NCBI GenBank assembly: GCA_947095585.1
Contig: OX352763.1
Coordinates: forward strand, 66,112,219 to 66,176,218
Source of the DNA: Nephrocerus scutellatus
Lineage: Eukaryota; Arthropoda; Insecta; Diptera; Pipunculidae
Length of the DNA stretch: 64,000 bases
Direction: 5' to 3'
The stretch's first letter is position 1, and the number at the start of each line of letters is the position of its first letter. Positions 20,982 to 32,166 of this stretch are shown here, in pieces. The position numbers and the translations under genes were made by a program. The notes under the pieces were generated by a model. It had not been told where the DNA came from, searched no databases, and saw only the letters and a list, made by a program, of their open reading frames with translations.

Positions 20982-23900
20982 ACCAATCGCCTACTGGGGG
21001 AAGTGTGATTGGTCAAAGGTCAATTAATCGCATAATCGTCAGTGATCTTGCTAGCTCTCTTAAATTTTTAGTCGACACAGGAGCTGACGTGTCAACAATA
21101 CCCCCCGCCCCAAATGAAAGAAAAAATTCATCTTTATCATCAATTTCACTTTTCGCCGCCAATGGATCTTCTATAAAGACTTTTGGTGAAAAACGGCTCA
21201 CTTTAAATTTGGGCTTGCGTCGACCATTCCAATGGAATTTTATCATAGCGGATATCAAAACACCCCTCATTGGTGCAGATTTTCTCAGACATTTCGATTT
21301 ATTAGTGGATGCAAAACGCGAAAAACTAATAGACAAGATGACCAATATTGCAACTAATGTCACAAAAGCAGAATTCAGTAATATTACTCGAGCAACAACA
21401 TACAACGTTCACAATAAATTCGAGTCAATATTACAAGAATTTGTTGACATTACTGTTTTTCCAAATTCTCCGAAACCAACAAATTCCCCAGTAACTCATC
21501 AAATAGTAACAAAAGGTTCACCTGTGTTTGCAAGACCAAGACGATTATCGCCAGAATTGCTGAAAATAGCAAGGCAAGAATTTCAATTTATGATGGAACA
21601 TGGTATATGCCGACCTTCCACGAGCAGTTGGGCCAGTCCATTGCATATGGTAAAAAAGTCCGATGGAACATATAGGCCATGTGGGGACTATCGAGCTCTA
21701 AATAACATAACCGTACCCGATAGATATCCCGTCCCATTTATTCAGGATTTTACCCACATCCTCCACGGTAAGAAAATATTTTCAACAATCGATATGCATA
21801 GGGCATATAATCAAATACCTGTGGAACCTGAAGACATACCGAAAACTGCCATAACCACACCATTCGGTCTTTTTGAATTTACTGTCATGACATTTGGTAT
21901 GCGTAATGCAGCACAAACAATGCAGCGTAGATTACATGAAGCATTACGAGGTTTGGATTTTGTCTTTGGTTACATTGATGACGTTTGTATAGCATCGGAG
22001 TCAGAAGAAGAACATCGACAACATCTTTGTCAAGTATTTCAACGGCTGCGTGAATTTCAACTAACCATTAAAGTCAGCAAATGCAATTTGGGTAAGTCTG
22101 CTGTAAATTTTCTTGGGCATTGTATAACAGAAAAAGGCATAGAACCGTTACCGGAGAAATTAGAAGTTATTTCGAAGTATGAACTTCCCAAAACCGCACG
22201 AGAATTAAAAAGTTTCCTGGCTACAATCAATTTCTATCGCCGATTCATCGCAAGTGCTGTAAAAAATCAACAAATTTTGCAGAAACTTATAATGGGAAAT
22301 AAGAAGAACGACAAAACTCCTATTATATGGACCCCTGATACCATTCAATGTTTTACAGCGTGCAAAAATGATTTGGTAAATGCTGTAGCACTTGCACATC
22401 CAGCGGCAGATGCCGATTTAATATTGCAAGTGGATGCCTCAGATAATGCAGTAGGTGCAGTATTAAACCAAATAGTAAATGATGGTGTACAACAGCCATT
22501 AGGGTTTTATTCAAAAAAATTATCGAGTGCTCAACAAAAATATAGTACATATGATCGAGAATTATTGGCTATGTATCAAGGTGTTAAACATTTTCGTCAC
22601 ATGTTGGAAGGTCGCAACTTCATAATATTAACCGACCACAAACCCTTAATATTTGGTTTCCAACAAAAATTAGAAAAAGCAACACCACGACAAGCGCGGC
22701 ACCTGGATTATATAGGCCAATTTACCACCAATATCAAGCACGTATCTGGTGTAGACAATACCGTTGCAGATTGGTTATCCCGTATTAACAGTGTGAATAC
22801 CATAATAAATTTTGAGAAAATGGCTGAAGAACAGAAAATGGATCCAGAATTGCAACAATTTCTTCAAAATGGCACAGGTAATTCGTTACAATTAAAATTA
22901 TTCACCGTTCCGAATTGTTCTGTACAGATCTATTGTGATTCATCGAAAAACATTATTCGACCATTCGTTCCAAAGGCGATGCGCAACCTGGTGTTAAGTA
23001 AAATTCACGGTATTTCTCATCCAGGAGCGAGAGCGACAACAAAATTACTAACTGCACGATTTGTCTGGCCATTAATGAAAAAAGATGGGGCATATTTCGT
23101 AAAGCATTGCATCCCTTGCCAGAGGTCCAAAGTTTCACGGCACAACAAAACACCGGTCGAAAGGTTTATACCACCAAACGAAAGGTTTGCACACATAAAC
23201 GTGGATATTATCGGTCCGCTTCCGCCATCATGTGGAATGCGATACTGCTTAACTTGTATCGATAGATTTTCCCGTTGGCCTGAGGCGTATCCGATACCAG
23301 AAATAACAGCGGTGACAGTGGCTCAAACATTGTTATCAGGATGGGTCTCCCGTTTCGGTACACCAATCAAAATTACAACAGACCAAGGGCGACAATTTGA
23401 GTCACAACTTTTTGCGGAACTCAACAAGCTACTTGGTACAACACACTTGCGAACAACACCGTATCACCCGCAGGCCAACGGTTTAATTGAGCGATGGCAT
23501 CGTACACTAAAAGCTGCAATCAAATGTAAAAATTCAGCAGATTGGGTGTTGACATTGCCAACAATATTACTTGGATTACGAGCTACATTTAAACCAGACA
23601 TAGCAGCAACTCCAGCCGAAATGGTATTTGGTACTACATTGCGCCTGCCTGGTGAATTTTTCAACGAATCTAAATCGTCAATAAATGAATCAGATTTCCT
23701 GAGAAATTTACGTCGCGCAATCCGTGGAATTAAACCTACAACAACAGCACATCATAATAAAGAAAACATATTCATACAAAAATCATTAAAAGACACATCG
23801 CATGTTTTCGTTCGTCATGATGCAGTAAAATCGCCACTGGATTGTCCTTATGATGGTCCGTATGAGGTAATTAAAAGATACGATAAATATTTTACTGTTA

Positions 23901-24073
23901 GAATTCACAGACGATCCGTAAAAATTTCACTGGACCGGTTGAAAGCAGCCCACATTGCAATCGATCCAGAATGCGAATCAATTTCCTGCCCGGTCATGCC
24001 GAAAAATCCATCAACAAAACCAATTTCAACGAGGTCTGGTCGTACCGTGAAATTCCCACAAAGATTTCACTGA
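20945..24073 (+). CDS. pol: Pol (protease-RT-RNase H-integrase) of the intact Gypsy
   Basis: The open frame from 20945 has 1042 residues; translation probably enters at the slippery site 20969-20975, not at the ATG. Protease: D44-T-G ([13 protein letters not shown]). [21 protein letters not shown] and the YIDD box at residues 343-346. RNase H: first acid D497 ([14 protein letters not shown]) and [10 protein letters not shown]. Integrase: zinc ligands H688, H692, C722, C725; catalytic D754, D813, E849 (D-58-D-35-E). GPY/F module: [20 protein letters not shown]. There is no chromodomain and no env. No stop or missing residue was seen in any catalytic motif. Confidence 0.95.
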   Translation: MCSTMQIFKKQLDQSPTGGSVIGQRSINRIIVSDLASSLKFLVDTGADVSTIPPAPNERKNSSLSSISLFAANGSSIKTFGEKRLTLNLGLRRPFQWNFIIADIKTPLIGADFLRHFDLLVDAKREKLIDKMTNIATNVTKAEFSNITRATTYNVHNKFESILQEFVDITVFPNSPKPTNSPVTHQIVTKGSPVFARPRRLSPELLKIARQEFQFMMEHGICRPSTSSWASPLHMVKKSDGTYRPCGDYRALNNITVPDRYPVPFIQDFTHILHGKKIFSTIDMHRAYNQIPVEPEDIPKTAITTPFGLFEFTVMTFGMRNAAQTMQRRLHEALRGLDFVFGYIDDVCIASESEEEHRQHLCQVFQRLREFQLTIKVSKCNLGKSAVNFLGHCITEKGIEPLPEKLEVISKYELPKTARELKSFLATINFYRRFIASAVKNQQILQKLIMGNKKNDKTPIIWTPDTIQCFTACKNDLVNAVALAHPAADADLILQVDASDNAVGAVLNQIVNDGVQQPLGFYSKKLSSAQQKYSTYDRELLAMYQGVKHFRHMLEGRNFIILTDHKPLIFGFQQKLEKATPRQARHLDYIGQFTTNIKHVSGVDNTVADWLSRINSVNTIINFEKMAEEQKMDPELQQFLQNGTGNSLQLKLFTVPNCSVQIYCDSSKNIIRPFVPKAMRNLVLSKIHGISHPGARATTKLLTARFVWPLMKKDGAYFVKHCIPCQRSKVSRHNKTPVERFIPPNERFAHINVDIIGPLPPSCGMRYCLTCIDRFSRWPEAYPIPEITAVTVAQTLLSGWVSRFGTPIKITTDQGRQFESQLFAELNKLLGTTHLRTTPYHPQANGLIERWHRTLKAAIKCKNSADWVLTLPTILLGLRATFKPDIAATPAEMVFGTTLRLPGEFFNESKSSINESDFLRNLRRAIRGIKPTTTAHHNKENIFIQKSLKDTSHVFVRHDAVKSPLDCPYDGPYEVIKRYDKYFTVRIHRRSVKISLDRLKAAHIAIDPECESISCPVMPKNPSTKPISTRSGRTVKFPQRFH
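20969..20975 (+). promoter_or_regulatory. -1 ribosomal frameshift site A_AAA_AAC
   Basis: The heptamer AAAAAAC is in the correct phase (X XXY YYZ with respect to the gag codons TCA AAA AAC). Slipping back by one base enters the pol frame directly (AAA AAA CAA TTA GAC). The gag TAG stop follows at 20979. This is the canonical layout for making Gag-Pol at a minor ratio. No downstream pseudoknot was evaluated. Confidence 0.9.
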
Positions 24074-24095
24074 AAAATCCTGAATCTAAGATTTC

Positions 24096-24111
24096 ACTGA
24101 AAGGGGAGTAG
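24096..24111 (+). other. Polypurine tract
   Basis: CTGAAAGGGGAGTAG directly precedes the 3' LTR start at 24112 and is the plus-strand primer. Just upstream, the 16-base sequence AAGATTTCACTGAAA is repeated (about 24061 and 24088). Confidence 0.88.
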
Positions 24112-24408
24112 TGTAGGACCAATGAACACTTCACGTCTTAGTGTGAACGCCAGCCACAATGACATTTTCAATGTATAAAATTCGACCAGGTTGAATACCA
24201 TACACTCTAAAATATGAGCAAAAAACGTCAGCGACAATGAATCAACATGCTGAAGAACAAGAAATTCTTTTTGTGCCATCCATGCAAACGGATGTTTTTT
24301 ATAATTGTTAAATTGAATAAAATTAAGTTTTTTTGTATTTATTAAATTTGGTGCATCTTTTATTTCGAAAATACCTTCGCCTTTTGATATAGGACTAATG
24401 AACCTAAA
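24112..24408 (+). repeat. 3' LTR of the intact Gypsy
   Basis: 297 bp, with no difference from 19565-19861 found by reading both through. Confidence 0.93.
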
Positions 24409-25123
24409 CTTAGCTATCTTATGTGCCTACCTATAATTAATTATATATCTATTTCTTAATCATAATCATTTATGCTTACCTAGCTATCTTATATACGTAC
24501 CTATAATTAATTATATATCTATTTCTTAATCATAATCATTTATGCTCACTTAGCTATCTTATATACCTACCTATTATTAATTATATATCTATTTCATAAT
24601 CATGTTATAATCAAATTATAATCACTTATGCCTATTAAATTATCTTATATACCTACCTATGATTAATGGAGCTATTTTATATACAGATACTATATAATTA
24701 TATCTCCCTTAAGATTACATACCTATGTTCACACCACTACTTCATATAGTTATATTACGCTTAAGATTAATTGGCTTATATTACGTATGGAACTCTATAA
24801 TTGTAATACACTTAAGAGGACCTTAGTTATATGCAATTAACGTTGTCAATTCCGTATAGCTAATATAGAACTAAAAGAAATAAAATGGTTTATAACGTGA
24901 TTAGAAAAAAATAAAGAGTTTTTATTGAGTTTGGATTCGCTGCCTCATGATCGGTTTTTATCGTATCTTAGTACACGCAATTATAAATTTATTTGTGGAT
25001 GGTAGGCGCGGCTGATGGGCCAAGATCCCACCCCAATCCGGCGAGCTGGCTAGCGCGTATGCTAGGCGTGTACCCCATGGCCCCGAAGCAGCAGTACCCG
25101 TGAAAAATAAACCATTACAATGT

Positions 25124-25383
25124 GCGTGCAACCTGGATGATGCGTGAGCGCTGGCCTGCGATGAGCGTGCAACCTGGGTGATGCGTGCGACGGCGAGGAA
25201 TGTGATGGATGCAATGGACGACGTTGGCAGCGATATGCTGCGCTGTACCAGCGTAAAACCTGCGGGGAAGCCACACAGCGAAATTACGTTGTACGACGGC
25301 AAGAATTGTGATGAATACAATGGACGCGTTGGCAGCGATATGCTGCGCTGTACTAGCGTAAAACCTGCGGGGGAGCCACACAC
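25124..25383 (-). repeat. Family C Gypsy LTR, copy 1, second part (end of duplication copy 1)
   Basis: It continues 9504-10034 after the insertion. It holds the end of the short-unit minisatellite and about two units of the 104-bp minisatellite, then breaks off in GCCACACACAGCG, where copy 2 of the duplication begins at 25384. The intact continuation is seen at 29474 onward. Confidence 0.85.
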
Positions 25384-27036
25384 AGCGGAGGGGTAAGTGT
25401 GGAACTTAGAATAAATTTTGTTGTTGCAATTAGTAATCGGGCTACATCGTTGTAATCCCCCCCACAATTTATAGAAAAGGGCGAAATTTGTCAACGATAA
25501 GGAGTCCGCTACACCAAGGAATAAATATTCCTAACCAAAAAAAACAAGACCGAATCACAGCTTATGGTTAAGGAGAAGAGGCCACCACGCGAGCTGAGTT
25601 CAAAAATCGAACAAAATCACAACAAACATCGCCCTTTTCCCTCACGTAAGTACTGCTATTATATAATTCTGCTTTTGGGGCGCCCAGAGTGGCCGTTGAT
25701 GCACCTAGAGATTCAGAAGGCCCATCTGCTCGAGCGCATGTCTTCTGGGGTCGGTCCGATAAAATTGTTACAGTGATCCAACTTACCTTATTACACTTTC
25801 CTAATTATTATAGATTATAAGAATTATTCCATACAGTTACCTTTTTACACTTTCTAATTAATTTAGATTACAAGAATTATTCTATACTTACCTGATTACA
25901 CTTTTTCCAATTGTTATAGATTATGAGAATTACTCTATACTTACCTTATTACACTTGTCTACTTATTATAGATTATAAGAATTATTCCATACAGTTACCT
26001 TTTTGAACTTTTATTATATTTAGATTACAAGAATTACACTTTTTCTAACTATTGGAGATTATAAGAATTATTCTATACCTACCTTATTACATTTTTCTAA
26101 TTATATTTAGATTACAAGAATTATTAATTACTTACCTTAGTAACCTTGCCTAATTATTATAGATTATAAGAATTATTCAGACACTTACCTTTTTACACTT
26201 TTTATTATATTTAGATTACAAGAATTATTCTATACTTACCTGATTACACTTTTTCTAACTATTAGAGATTATAAGAATTATTCTATACTTACCTTATTAC
26301 ATTTTTCTAATTATATTTAGATTACAAGAATCATTCATTACTTGCCTTATTACACTTTTTCCAATTGTTATAGATTATGAGAATTACTCTATACTTACCT
26401 TATTACACTTGTCTACTTAGTATATATTATAAGAATTACTCCATACAGTTACCTTTTTGAACTTTTATTATATTTAGATTACAAGAATTACACTTTTTCT
26501 AACTATTGGAGATTATAAGAATTATTCTATACCTACCTTATTACATTTTTCTAATTATATTTAGATTACAAGAATTATTCATTACTTGCCTTATTACACT
26601 TTTTCCAGTTGTTATAGATTATGAGAATTACCCTATACTTACCTTATTACCCTTGTCTAATTATTATAGATTATAAGAATTATTCAATTCGCTTACCTTT
26701 TCAACACCTAAGGAAATGTTGTAGAATTAATATTGTGGTAATATCGTACTTAATATAACACTTAATGTAGAAATAAATAGCCTTTGAATTATAACGTAAA
26801 ATGAATTAAAAGGAGTTTTTTTTAGTTCAGATCTCGTCGCCCCCATGAATTAAGATACAGGTCAACGGGGCCTGGTGCACGCATTAAATATATTTATGAT
26901 GGTGGAAGCAGGTGACGGGCCAAGACCCCACCCCATTCCGGCGAGCTGGTTAGAGCGTATGCTAGGCGTACACACCAGGCCTAAATCGCAGCTGCTTCAA
27001 CGTTTGTGTGCTCTTAACAAAAGAAAAACCATTACA
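25384..27036 (+). repeat. Gypsy LTR (family A), copy 2
   Basis: Same as 6220-7860 with few substitutions and one 13-base difference in the AT-rich tandem tract (25780-26710). It ends CCATTACA, followed by the tRNA-Lys-type primer site at 27042-27059. Confidence 0.85.
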
Positions 27037-27041
27037 TAAAT

Positions 27042-27059
27042 TGGCGCCCAACGAGGGGC
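27042..27059 (+). other. Primer binding site, tRNA-Lys type, copy 2
   Basis: TGGCGCCCAACGAGGGGC, identical to 7866-7883. Confidence 0.88.
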
Positions 27060-27194
27060 CTAAGTGTAAAGTGAATGCGGTTCAGATAGGCTTTCAAAAA
27101 TCACCATTACAGCAGCAAACAACTGCTTTCCAATAACAATAAGCGCCTTATTTTAGCACGCATGTTGTTGACAGGAATGAAACAATTCGAATTC

Positions 27195-27309
27195 GCTCTG
27201 CCATAAACACTCAATCGCTTGCGATTTCGCACGTAGCGATGTCGCTTGCGTTCACGCGAAAAGCCATCGCGTCGCGCGACGCGAATACGCTTCGCCATAA
27301 ACACAGCCT
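27195..27309. repeat. DNA-element right end, copy 2 (no left partner)
   Basis: Duplicate of 8020-8133. The partner inverted repeat at 4485 lies outside the duplicated segment. Confidence 0.7.
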
Positions 27310-27370
27310 AATATTCGTTGCTTATGATGATGTTGTATTGTTCTTTCATATTCACCCATGTTCTCCAATC

Positions 27371-27778
27371 CATAACAGTATTCAAGATTGAGATTAAAGC
27401 ATCAGCTGCCGAAATGCTTTATGGAGCGAATCGTAGAATTCCTGGTGAATTTTTTACCATCGAAAATTTTTTCCTAATCCTCAGATGTTCGTGGAGAAAC
27501 ACAGAGAAGCGATGAGGCGAGTGCGAACTGTTCCGACAGCACATCACAGTAGGACGAAACCGTTCGTCTTTCAAGAATTTCAAAGTGCACACACGTATTT
27601 CTTCGTTGTGATGCAGTAAAAAACCACTGGAACAACCGTACACAGGACCACATCTAATTCTTCACAGAATCAACGAACGACTCTACCAAATCCAAGTTGG
27701 AGACCGCGAGCAACACGTATCGGTGGACTGGTTAAAGCCAGCGTATCTTGACCAACAATCTGGAATAGAGGGGAGTGG
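27371..27778 (+). pseudogene. Gypsy integrase C-terminal remnant, copy 2
   Basis: Duplicate of 8195-8602 with the same frameshift. One substitution (CATCCAAAA to CATCGAAAA) lies in the GEFF-adjacent region. It ends at the same purine tract before TGTGGCGACATA. Confidence 0.82.
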
Positions 27779-28499
27779 TGTGGCGACATAACTACGACGT
27801 AGCGACCAGTAGACGAGCTATATGACTGGTTGCATTTGACATTTTTTCCTCAGGAAACAGATTCCGTCATCTCTTTTAAATATTCTTACGCATTTACTGT
27901 AACTTGAACAGACTTTATAATTAAGAAAGCTTTGTAATTTGGATTTTGACTAATTAACTAATTTTACTAAACATCCCTAAATGCCGTCGGTGCTTGGTAG
28001 TATTAATAAACATATGCTGAGAAACGTGTTGTTTTTTTAAATCGGTTTTTATCTTGCACTTACGAAAAATATTGACTCAAAAATTGAGTATCGAAAATAA
28101 CGCGCGTGAATAATATCAAATAAATTGTACAGAAATTAAAATCAATTAAGCTTTAGAATTTATTTTCCCATTCATTATTTTTCAATAACTTCGATAAAGA
28201 ATTAACTTATCAAACTTTAAATCTATTAAAGGAGCGCGAATTCGACAAAAGTATACTAGTAGCGGTCGTCAATTGAACTAAAGCATCTACATTGGGAAAT
28301 ATCATATTTTTCGTGAGTTAATCTTGGAATTCGCTCACAATTAAATTTTCAATTAAGTTTTCCTAATATAATGTAGATGTCGCGTAAATCGCAATAAAAA
28401 TTTATATAATACATACAAACATATCATGTACACCAACCGCTACAACCGTTCCATTACATCCGCAACAAAATGATTTCAACAACAACGTATGTTAAGTAC
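27779..28499 (+). repeat. Family D Gypsy 3' LTR, copy 2
   Basis: Duplicate of 8603-9318. It has 12 extra bases (GAGCTATATGAC region) near 27812 and lacks 6 bases near 28421. Confidence 0.6.
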
Positions 28500-28684
28500 G
28501 TTAAATTCTGACCTTGACAGCAAAACAAGGTGGGGACTACATAATAGAGTTGAATTTAACGCTTCTAAAACTCATCGTCTAAGCGTTATTTAAAACCCCA
28601 ACCTTTATCCATGAATGGTTCTTGCATCAAAGAAACTGAAAAGCTCTCAGTTCTCGGTATGTGCGTCAACAACAAGACTCGTTG
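28500..28684 (+). pseudogene. LINE reverse transcriptase fragment, copy 2, left part
   Basis: As 9319-9503. Its last codons (NNKTRW-type) join in sense to the LINE sequence resuming at 34062 (NDHIFAIAKNAASCLGFL), once the GTTG target duplication and the family C element are removed. Confidence 0.82.
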
Positions 28685-28819
28685 TGTAACGGAGTTTTCC
28701 CAGCCGGGGTAAACTCAGCGAGACCAGAGTTCAGAGAAAAGGGGTCGTTACAATGAATTTATACTTTTGTGGGACTTTTAGTTATATTCAGTCTTATTGC
28801 TTAAATTGTACTATTTTCA

Positions 28820-29285
28820 CAGGCGTGAGCCTGCGACGATTGTGATTCCTGAGCGATGCGTGGGCGTGAGCCTGACGATCGTAATTCCTGAGCGATGCAT
28901 GAACCTGAGACGATCGTAATCCCTGAGCGATGCGTGAGCCTGAGACGATCGTAAATCCTGAGCGATGCGTGAGCGCTAGCCTGAGATGTGCGTGCAACCT
29001 GGATGATGCGTGAGCGCTAGCCTGCGATGAGCGTGCAACCTGGGTGATGCGTGAGCGCTAGCCTGCGATGAGCGTGCAACCTGGATGATGCGCGGGCCTG
29101 AGACAATCGTGATCCCTGAGCGATACGTGAGCCTGAGACGATCGTGGTTCCTGAGCGATGCGTGAGCCTGACGATCGTAATTCCTGAGCGATGCGTGAGC
29201 GCTAGCCTGAGATGTGCGTGCAACCTGGATGATGCGTGAGCGCTGGCCTGCGATGAGCGTGCAACCTGGGTGATGCGTGCGATGG
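28820..29285. repeat. Minisatellite, 25-40 bp units with CCTGAGCGATGCGTGAGC core
   Basis: Units combine a GATGCGTGAGC core with either a TGACGATCGTAAT or a CGTGCAACCTGG segment. Other tracts of the same repeat lie at 9640-10034, 25120-25195 and 32310-32880. Confidence 0.88.
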
Positions 29286-29287
29286 CG

Positions 29288-29960
29288 AGGAATGTGATGG
29301 ATGCAATGGACGACGTTGGCAGCGATATGCTGCGCTGTACCAGCGTAAAACCTGCGGGGAAGCCACACAGCGAAATTACGTTGTACGACGGCAAGAATTG
29401 TGATGAATACAATGGACGCATTGGCAGCGATATGCTGCGCTGTACTAGCGTAAAACCTGCGGGGGAGCCACACAGCGAAATTACGTTGTACGACGGCAGA
29501 GTTCATGAATGCAATGGACGACATCGGCAGCGGCAGCTGCGCTGTACCAGCGTAAAACCTGCGGGGGAGCCACACAGCGAAATTACGTTGTACGACGGCA
29601 AGAATTGTGATGAATACAATGGACGCGTTGGCAGCGATATGCTGCGCTGTACCAGCGTAAAACCTGCGGGGGAGCCACACAGCGAAATTACGTTGTACGA
29701 CGGCAGATTTGATGAATGCAATGGACGACGTCGACAGCGATATGCTGCGCTGTACCAGCGTAAAACCTGCGGGGGAGCCACACAGCGAAATTACGTTGTA
29801 CGACGGCAAGAGCTGTAATGAATACAATGGACGCGTTAGCAGCGATATGCTGCGCTGTACCAGCGTAAAACCTGCGGGGGAGCCACACTGCGAAATTACG
29901 TTGTACGACGGCAAGAATTGTGATGAATACAATGGACGACGTTGGCAGCGATATGCCCAG
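29288..29960. repeat. Minisatellite, about 104-bp units, 6-7 copies
   Basis: The core is GCAGCGATATGCTGCGCTGT, then AGCGTAAAACCTGCGGGGG, then CGAAATTACGTTGTACGACG. GTAAAACCTGCGGGG recurs at about 29345, 29450, 29553, 29656, 29760 and 29863. The second tract, at 32880-33445, has five copies. The unit is GC-rich for this window and contains a GCAGCGATATGCTGC near-palindrome. Confidence 0.9.
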
Positions 29961-30209
29961 TAACGTCCGCAGCGGATGAGTAGTGACGTCGACAGCGAGT
30001 ATGTAACTGATGTCGGCAGCGAAATGCAAAGCGTGATGCTGCTGTTGTCTTTTATTTTATATGCATTTGTTGGCTGCACTGCGTGGGTACAGGGTGCACA
30101 CGAATTTGGGAAAAATTATGTTGCATGTTTTGTGTGAACAAAATTCGGCCACAAGAATTTTGTTCTTCACACTCCCCCATTACTTCGGCGGAAAAACACT
30201 TGCGCTTCA

Positions 30210-30825
30210 CTAGCTAGTTCTAATAACGGGGCGTCTACGTTCGTAATCCCGGTTTACATTGTTGCGTCTGCTGCTTTGACTTCGGTGCTGCTGTTGACTT
30301 CGTTGCTGCTGTGCTTGTTGCTGTTGTTTGTTCTGTAGATGCTGTAAGTTCTGTTGCTGTGCTCGTTGCAGTAAGGTTCTTCTACTACACTCTGTTGTCC
30401 TACCGATTAACTGGCATTGTTGTTGCTGTTTCTGTGGTTGTTGGTGTACAATTTTTGCTACTGCGCTCTGTTGTTGTGCCTGTAGTTCTTGTTGTCGAAG
30501 TTTAAAATTTTGATTTTTGTTGCTGCGGTCGTTGTTGTTGTGTTGATGCGCTGACTTTCGAATGTTGCGTGGCCGCTGCGTTTTAAGTACTGCGATTTTT
30601 GCTGCCACGCTTGTTGTTTCGTCATTTATATGGTGGCTTTTGTTGTTGTGCTCGCTGCTGTGGTCGTTCTGCCGCCTTTGTTGGTTTTGTTCTTGTGGTA
30701 CTGTTGTCGACGTCATGCAATGCTGACTATTGGGGCGTCTGTGGCAACTTCTAGTGGAAGTCCTCACTGGAGTTGGTTCAATCGGAATTGGTAATACTTT
30801 TAGGCATTGATGTATCACGCCAACT
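30210..30825 (-). pseudogene. Gln-rich reading frame of the family C element
   Basis: This is the 3' part of an open frame that runs from 30995; the part above 30826 overlaps the Gag-protease frame and is shadow. It codes for a Gln/Asn/Arg-rich, low-complexity tail ending VNRDYERRRPVIRTS, encoded by CAG/CAA runs. The last stretch and the polypurine tract recur at 33844-34014, so this region is an authentic part of the element's 3' end. Whether it is the tail of Pol, an extra protein or non-coding is unknown. Confidence 0.5.
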
Positions 30826-32037
30826 TTAGTACAGTGCTGTTTGGGAAAGACTTTCATCAACTCTTGTGTTCGTGATAACTTTAGTTGTCGGCTGCTGCGT
30901 CTTTGGAAGTTGTGGCTGCATTGGTTTTCGGAGTTTGCTGCAAGTCGAACATTTAACCGGCCGTGCTGGTCTAGTTTGGAGTGATAGGTACTCACCTCCG
31001 AAGCTTAAAGTAGTTCGGGACCTTGCAAGGAAGACCATCCCCAGTGTGAGGTCATCAACGGCGGTCGGTAGCACCAGCAGGCGCAGCGCATACGATGACA
31101 ACCAAAAACGAACGTTGACGTTCAACCCTTCGCGGACTGTTGTCCGACTCCCGTTGGCCATTTGAATCGGGATGCTCACGGGAATGGGGTTACATAAATT
31201 TCGAAGACTATCGGCCAAACGTTCGCTCACAAAACTACGGGATGCGCCGGTATCAATGGTGGCTTGGAGGGATTCGCAGCCGATCATGATGCGGGCAAGA
31301 ATTCGCTGTCGGTCCTGGATCAGAGCTGCCCTTTTGTTGAACTGGACAGAATAACGCTGCTCAACGTGTGAATTAAGTCGACGGTTTTGTATGGCGATGA
31401 CGAAATCCTTGAAGTTTTCTTCGGGTCTTTGTCGTCGTCGACGGCTTTCGTCATCTAATTGTTCCTTGTACCTTGCTGGGAGGAAGAAGTGAAAGAAGTC
31501 TTCCTTGAATGCGTGCCAGTTTTTCCACCGCTGGTTGTTGTTTCGAAACCAAACCAGGGCTCGGTCACGCAGCAGTTCTGGCATTGTCCTGGCCAGGAGG
31601 TCCTTGCTTAAGGAGTAGGTGTCGGCCAATTCCTCCAACCGCTCGATGAAGGAGATCGGGTCACTCAGCCACTTCCTCACCGTGTCAATGACCATTGGGT
31701 ATGATGCCGAGGCTGTCTCTTCCGCTTGATGGAGTGGCATTGCGACTTGCGATTCCCAGGACCTTGTGTTGCTTGCTACGGTTTCCTTGGTGTCATGTGC
31801 CGGTGTGTTCCCGTGCGGTGCCAAAGCTGTTGCACCGGTGGTCTTCCTTTTCTTTTGTGTGTCGTCTGGTGTTAGGATCACTGGCGGTGACGGTGATGTG
31901 CCGCGTCGGTGCTTCGCTTCCAGTTCGGCCAGCCGAACCTCATCTTCTGACGTTACGTCACGTCCTGAGATGTAGGTTACGAAGCGCTTCCTCAACTCTT
32001 CCACTCCACCGGAATAATCCAACCTGAATTCGGCCAT
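30826..32037 (-). pseudogene. gag: Gag fused in frame to aspartic protease (family C)
   Basis: 403 residues from the ATG at 32037 (MAEFRLDYSGGVEELRKRF). Residues about 120-215 are a Gypsy-type capsid domain (KWLSDPISFIERLEELAD, RDRALVWFRNN, DFFHFFLPARYKEQ). At about residue 217 the sequence passes directly to a retropepsin (IDTGASRSFVSERLA; DTG at 31246-31254; LTLGMVFL near the C-terminus). The zinc knuckle expected between capsid and protease is missing, so this looks like an internal deletion that kept the frame. It ends in a Lys/Gln-rich tail. RT and the rest of Pol do not follow. Confidence 0.8.
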
Positions 32038-32146
32038 GTAGGTTTACAGCTCCTCTTTTGAAAGGGTATATACCCAGCTTGTCTTGACCATCTTGTCTTA
32101 TTCTTTCTATTTTAATTTTTGGTGTTTTGTTTTACGTTATCGAAGA

Positions 32147-32164
32147 GTCACTGCTCGGGCGCCA
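32147..32164 (-). other. Primer binding site, tRNA-Lys-like (family C)
   Basis: On the minus strand it reads TGGCGCCCGAGCAGTGAC, two bases after the LTR end. It is close to the Lys-3 type site, with about two differences. Its position 110 bases before the Gag start fits. Confidence 0.8.
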
Positions 32165-32166
32165 AT

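Larger units (their letters stand above)
19565..24408 (+). mobile_element. Apparently intact, recent Ty3/Gypsy element (4844 bp)
   Basis: It has 297-bp LTRs that look identical by eye, a 4-bp target duplication CTTA (19561-19564 and 24409-24412), a primer-like site, an open gag, a pol with all catalytic residues, a -1 slippery site and a polypurine tract. Everything needed for autonomous retrotransposition appears present, and there is no env. The single-chain Pol order PR-RT-RH-INT and the Gag zinc motif place it in Ty3/Gypsy, possibly the mag-like branch. Confidence 0.93.
10035..25119 (+). mobile_element. Ty3/Gypsy element with long LTRs (Ulysses/Osvaldo-like), carrying a nested insertion
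   Basis: It is bounded by TGTAATGG and CCATTACA and flanked by the 4-bp direct repeat ATGT (10031-10034 and 25120-25123). The unoccupied site exists in the tandem copy at 29212-29215 with a single ATGT. Without the nested element the length is about 10.2 kb: LTR 1909 bp, leader 1.45 kb, gag, pol, LTR 1910 bp. Long LTRs plus a tRNA-Lys primer recall the Ulysses and Osvaldo lineage of fly Gypsy elements (family knowledge, not computed). The LTRs are nearly identical, yet pol is broken. Confidence 0.92.
18362..25119 (+). repeat. 3' LTR of the 10.2-kb Gypsy element, split by a second Gypsy
   Basis: The LTR parts are 18362-19564 and 24413-25119 (1910 bp together, counting one target copy). The break lies after GCTTACTTA; the uninterrupted sequence is at about 11225-11245 in the 5' LTR. 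The parts are near-identical to the 5' LTR. Confidence 0.93.
25384..29473. repeat. Tandem segmental duplication, copy 2
   Basis: It matches copy 1 from AGCGGAGGGG (6220) to GCCACACAGCG. Copy 2 has the empty site for the large Gypsy (ATGT once, 29212-29215), so the duplication came first. The junction at 25380-25388 shows AGCG microhomology plus an extra CA. Confidence 0.92.
28685..30171 (-). repeat. Family C 3' LTR
   Basis: 1487 bp. On the minus strand it starts TGTGAAGAAC after the tract AATGGGGGAG and ends CCGTTACA. It contains the short minisatellite at 28820-29285 and the 104-bp minisatellite at 29288-29960. Confidence 0.85.
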
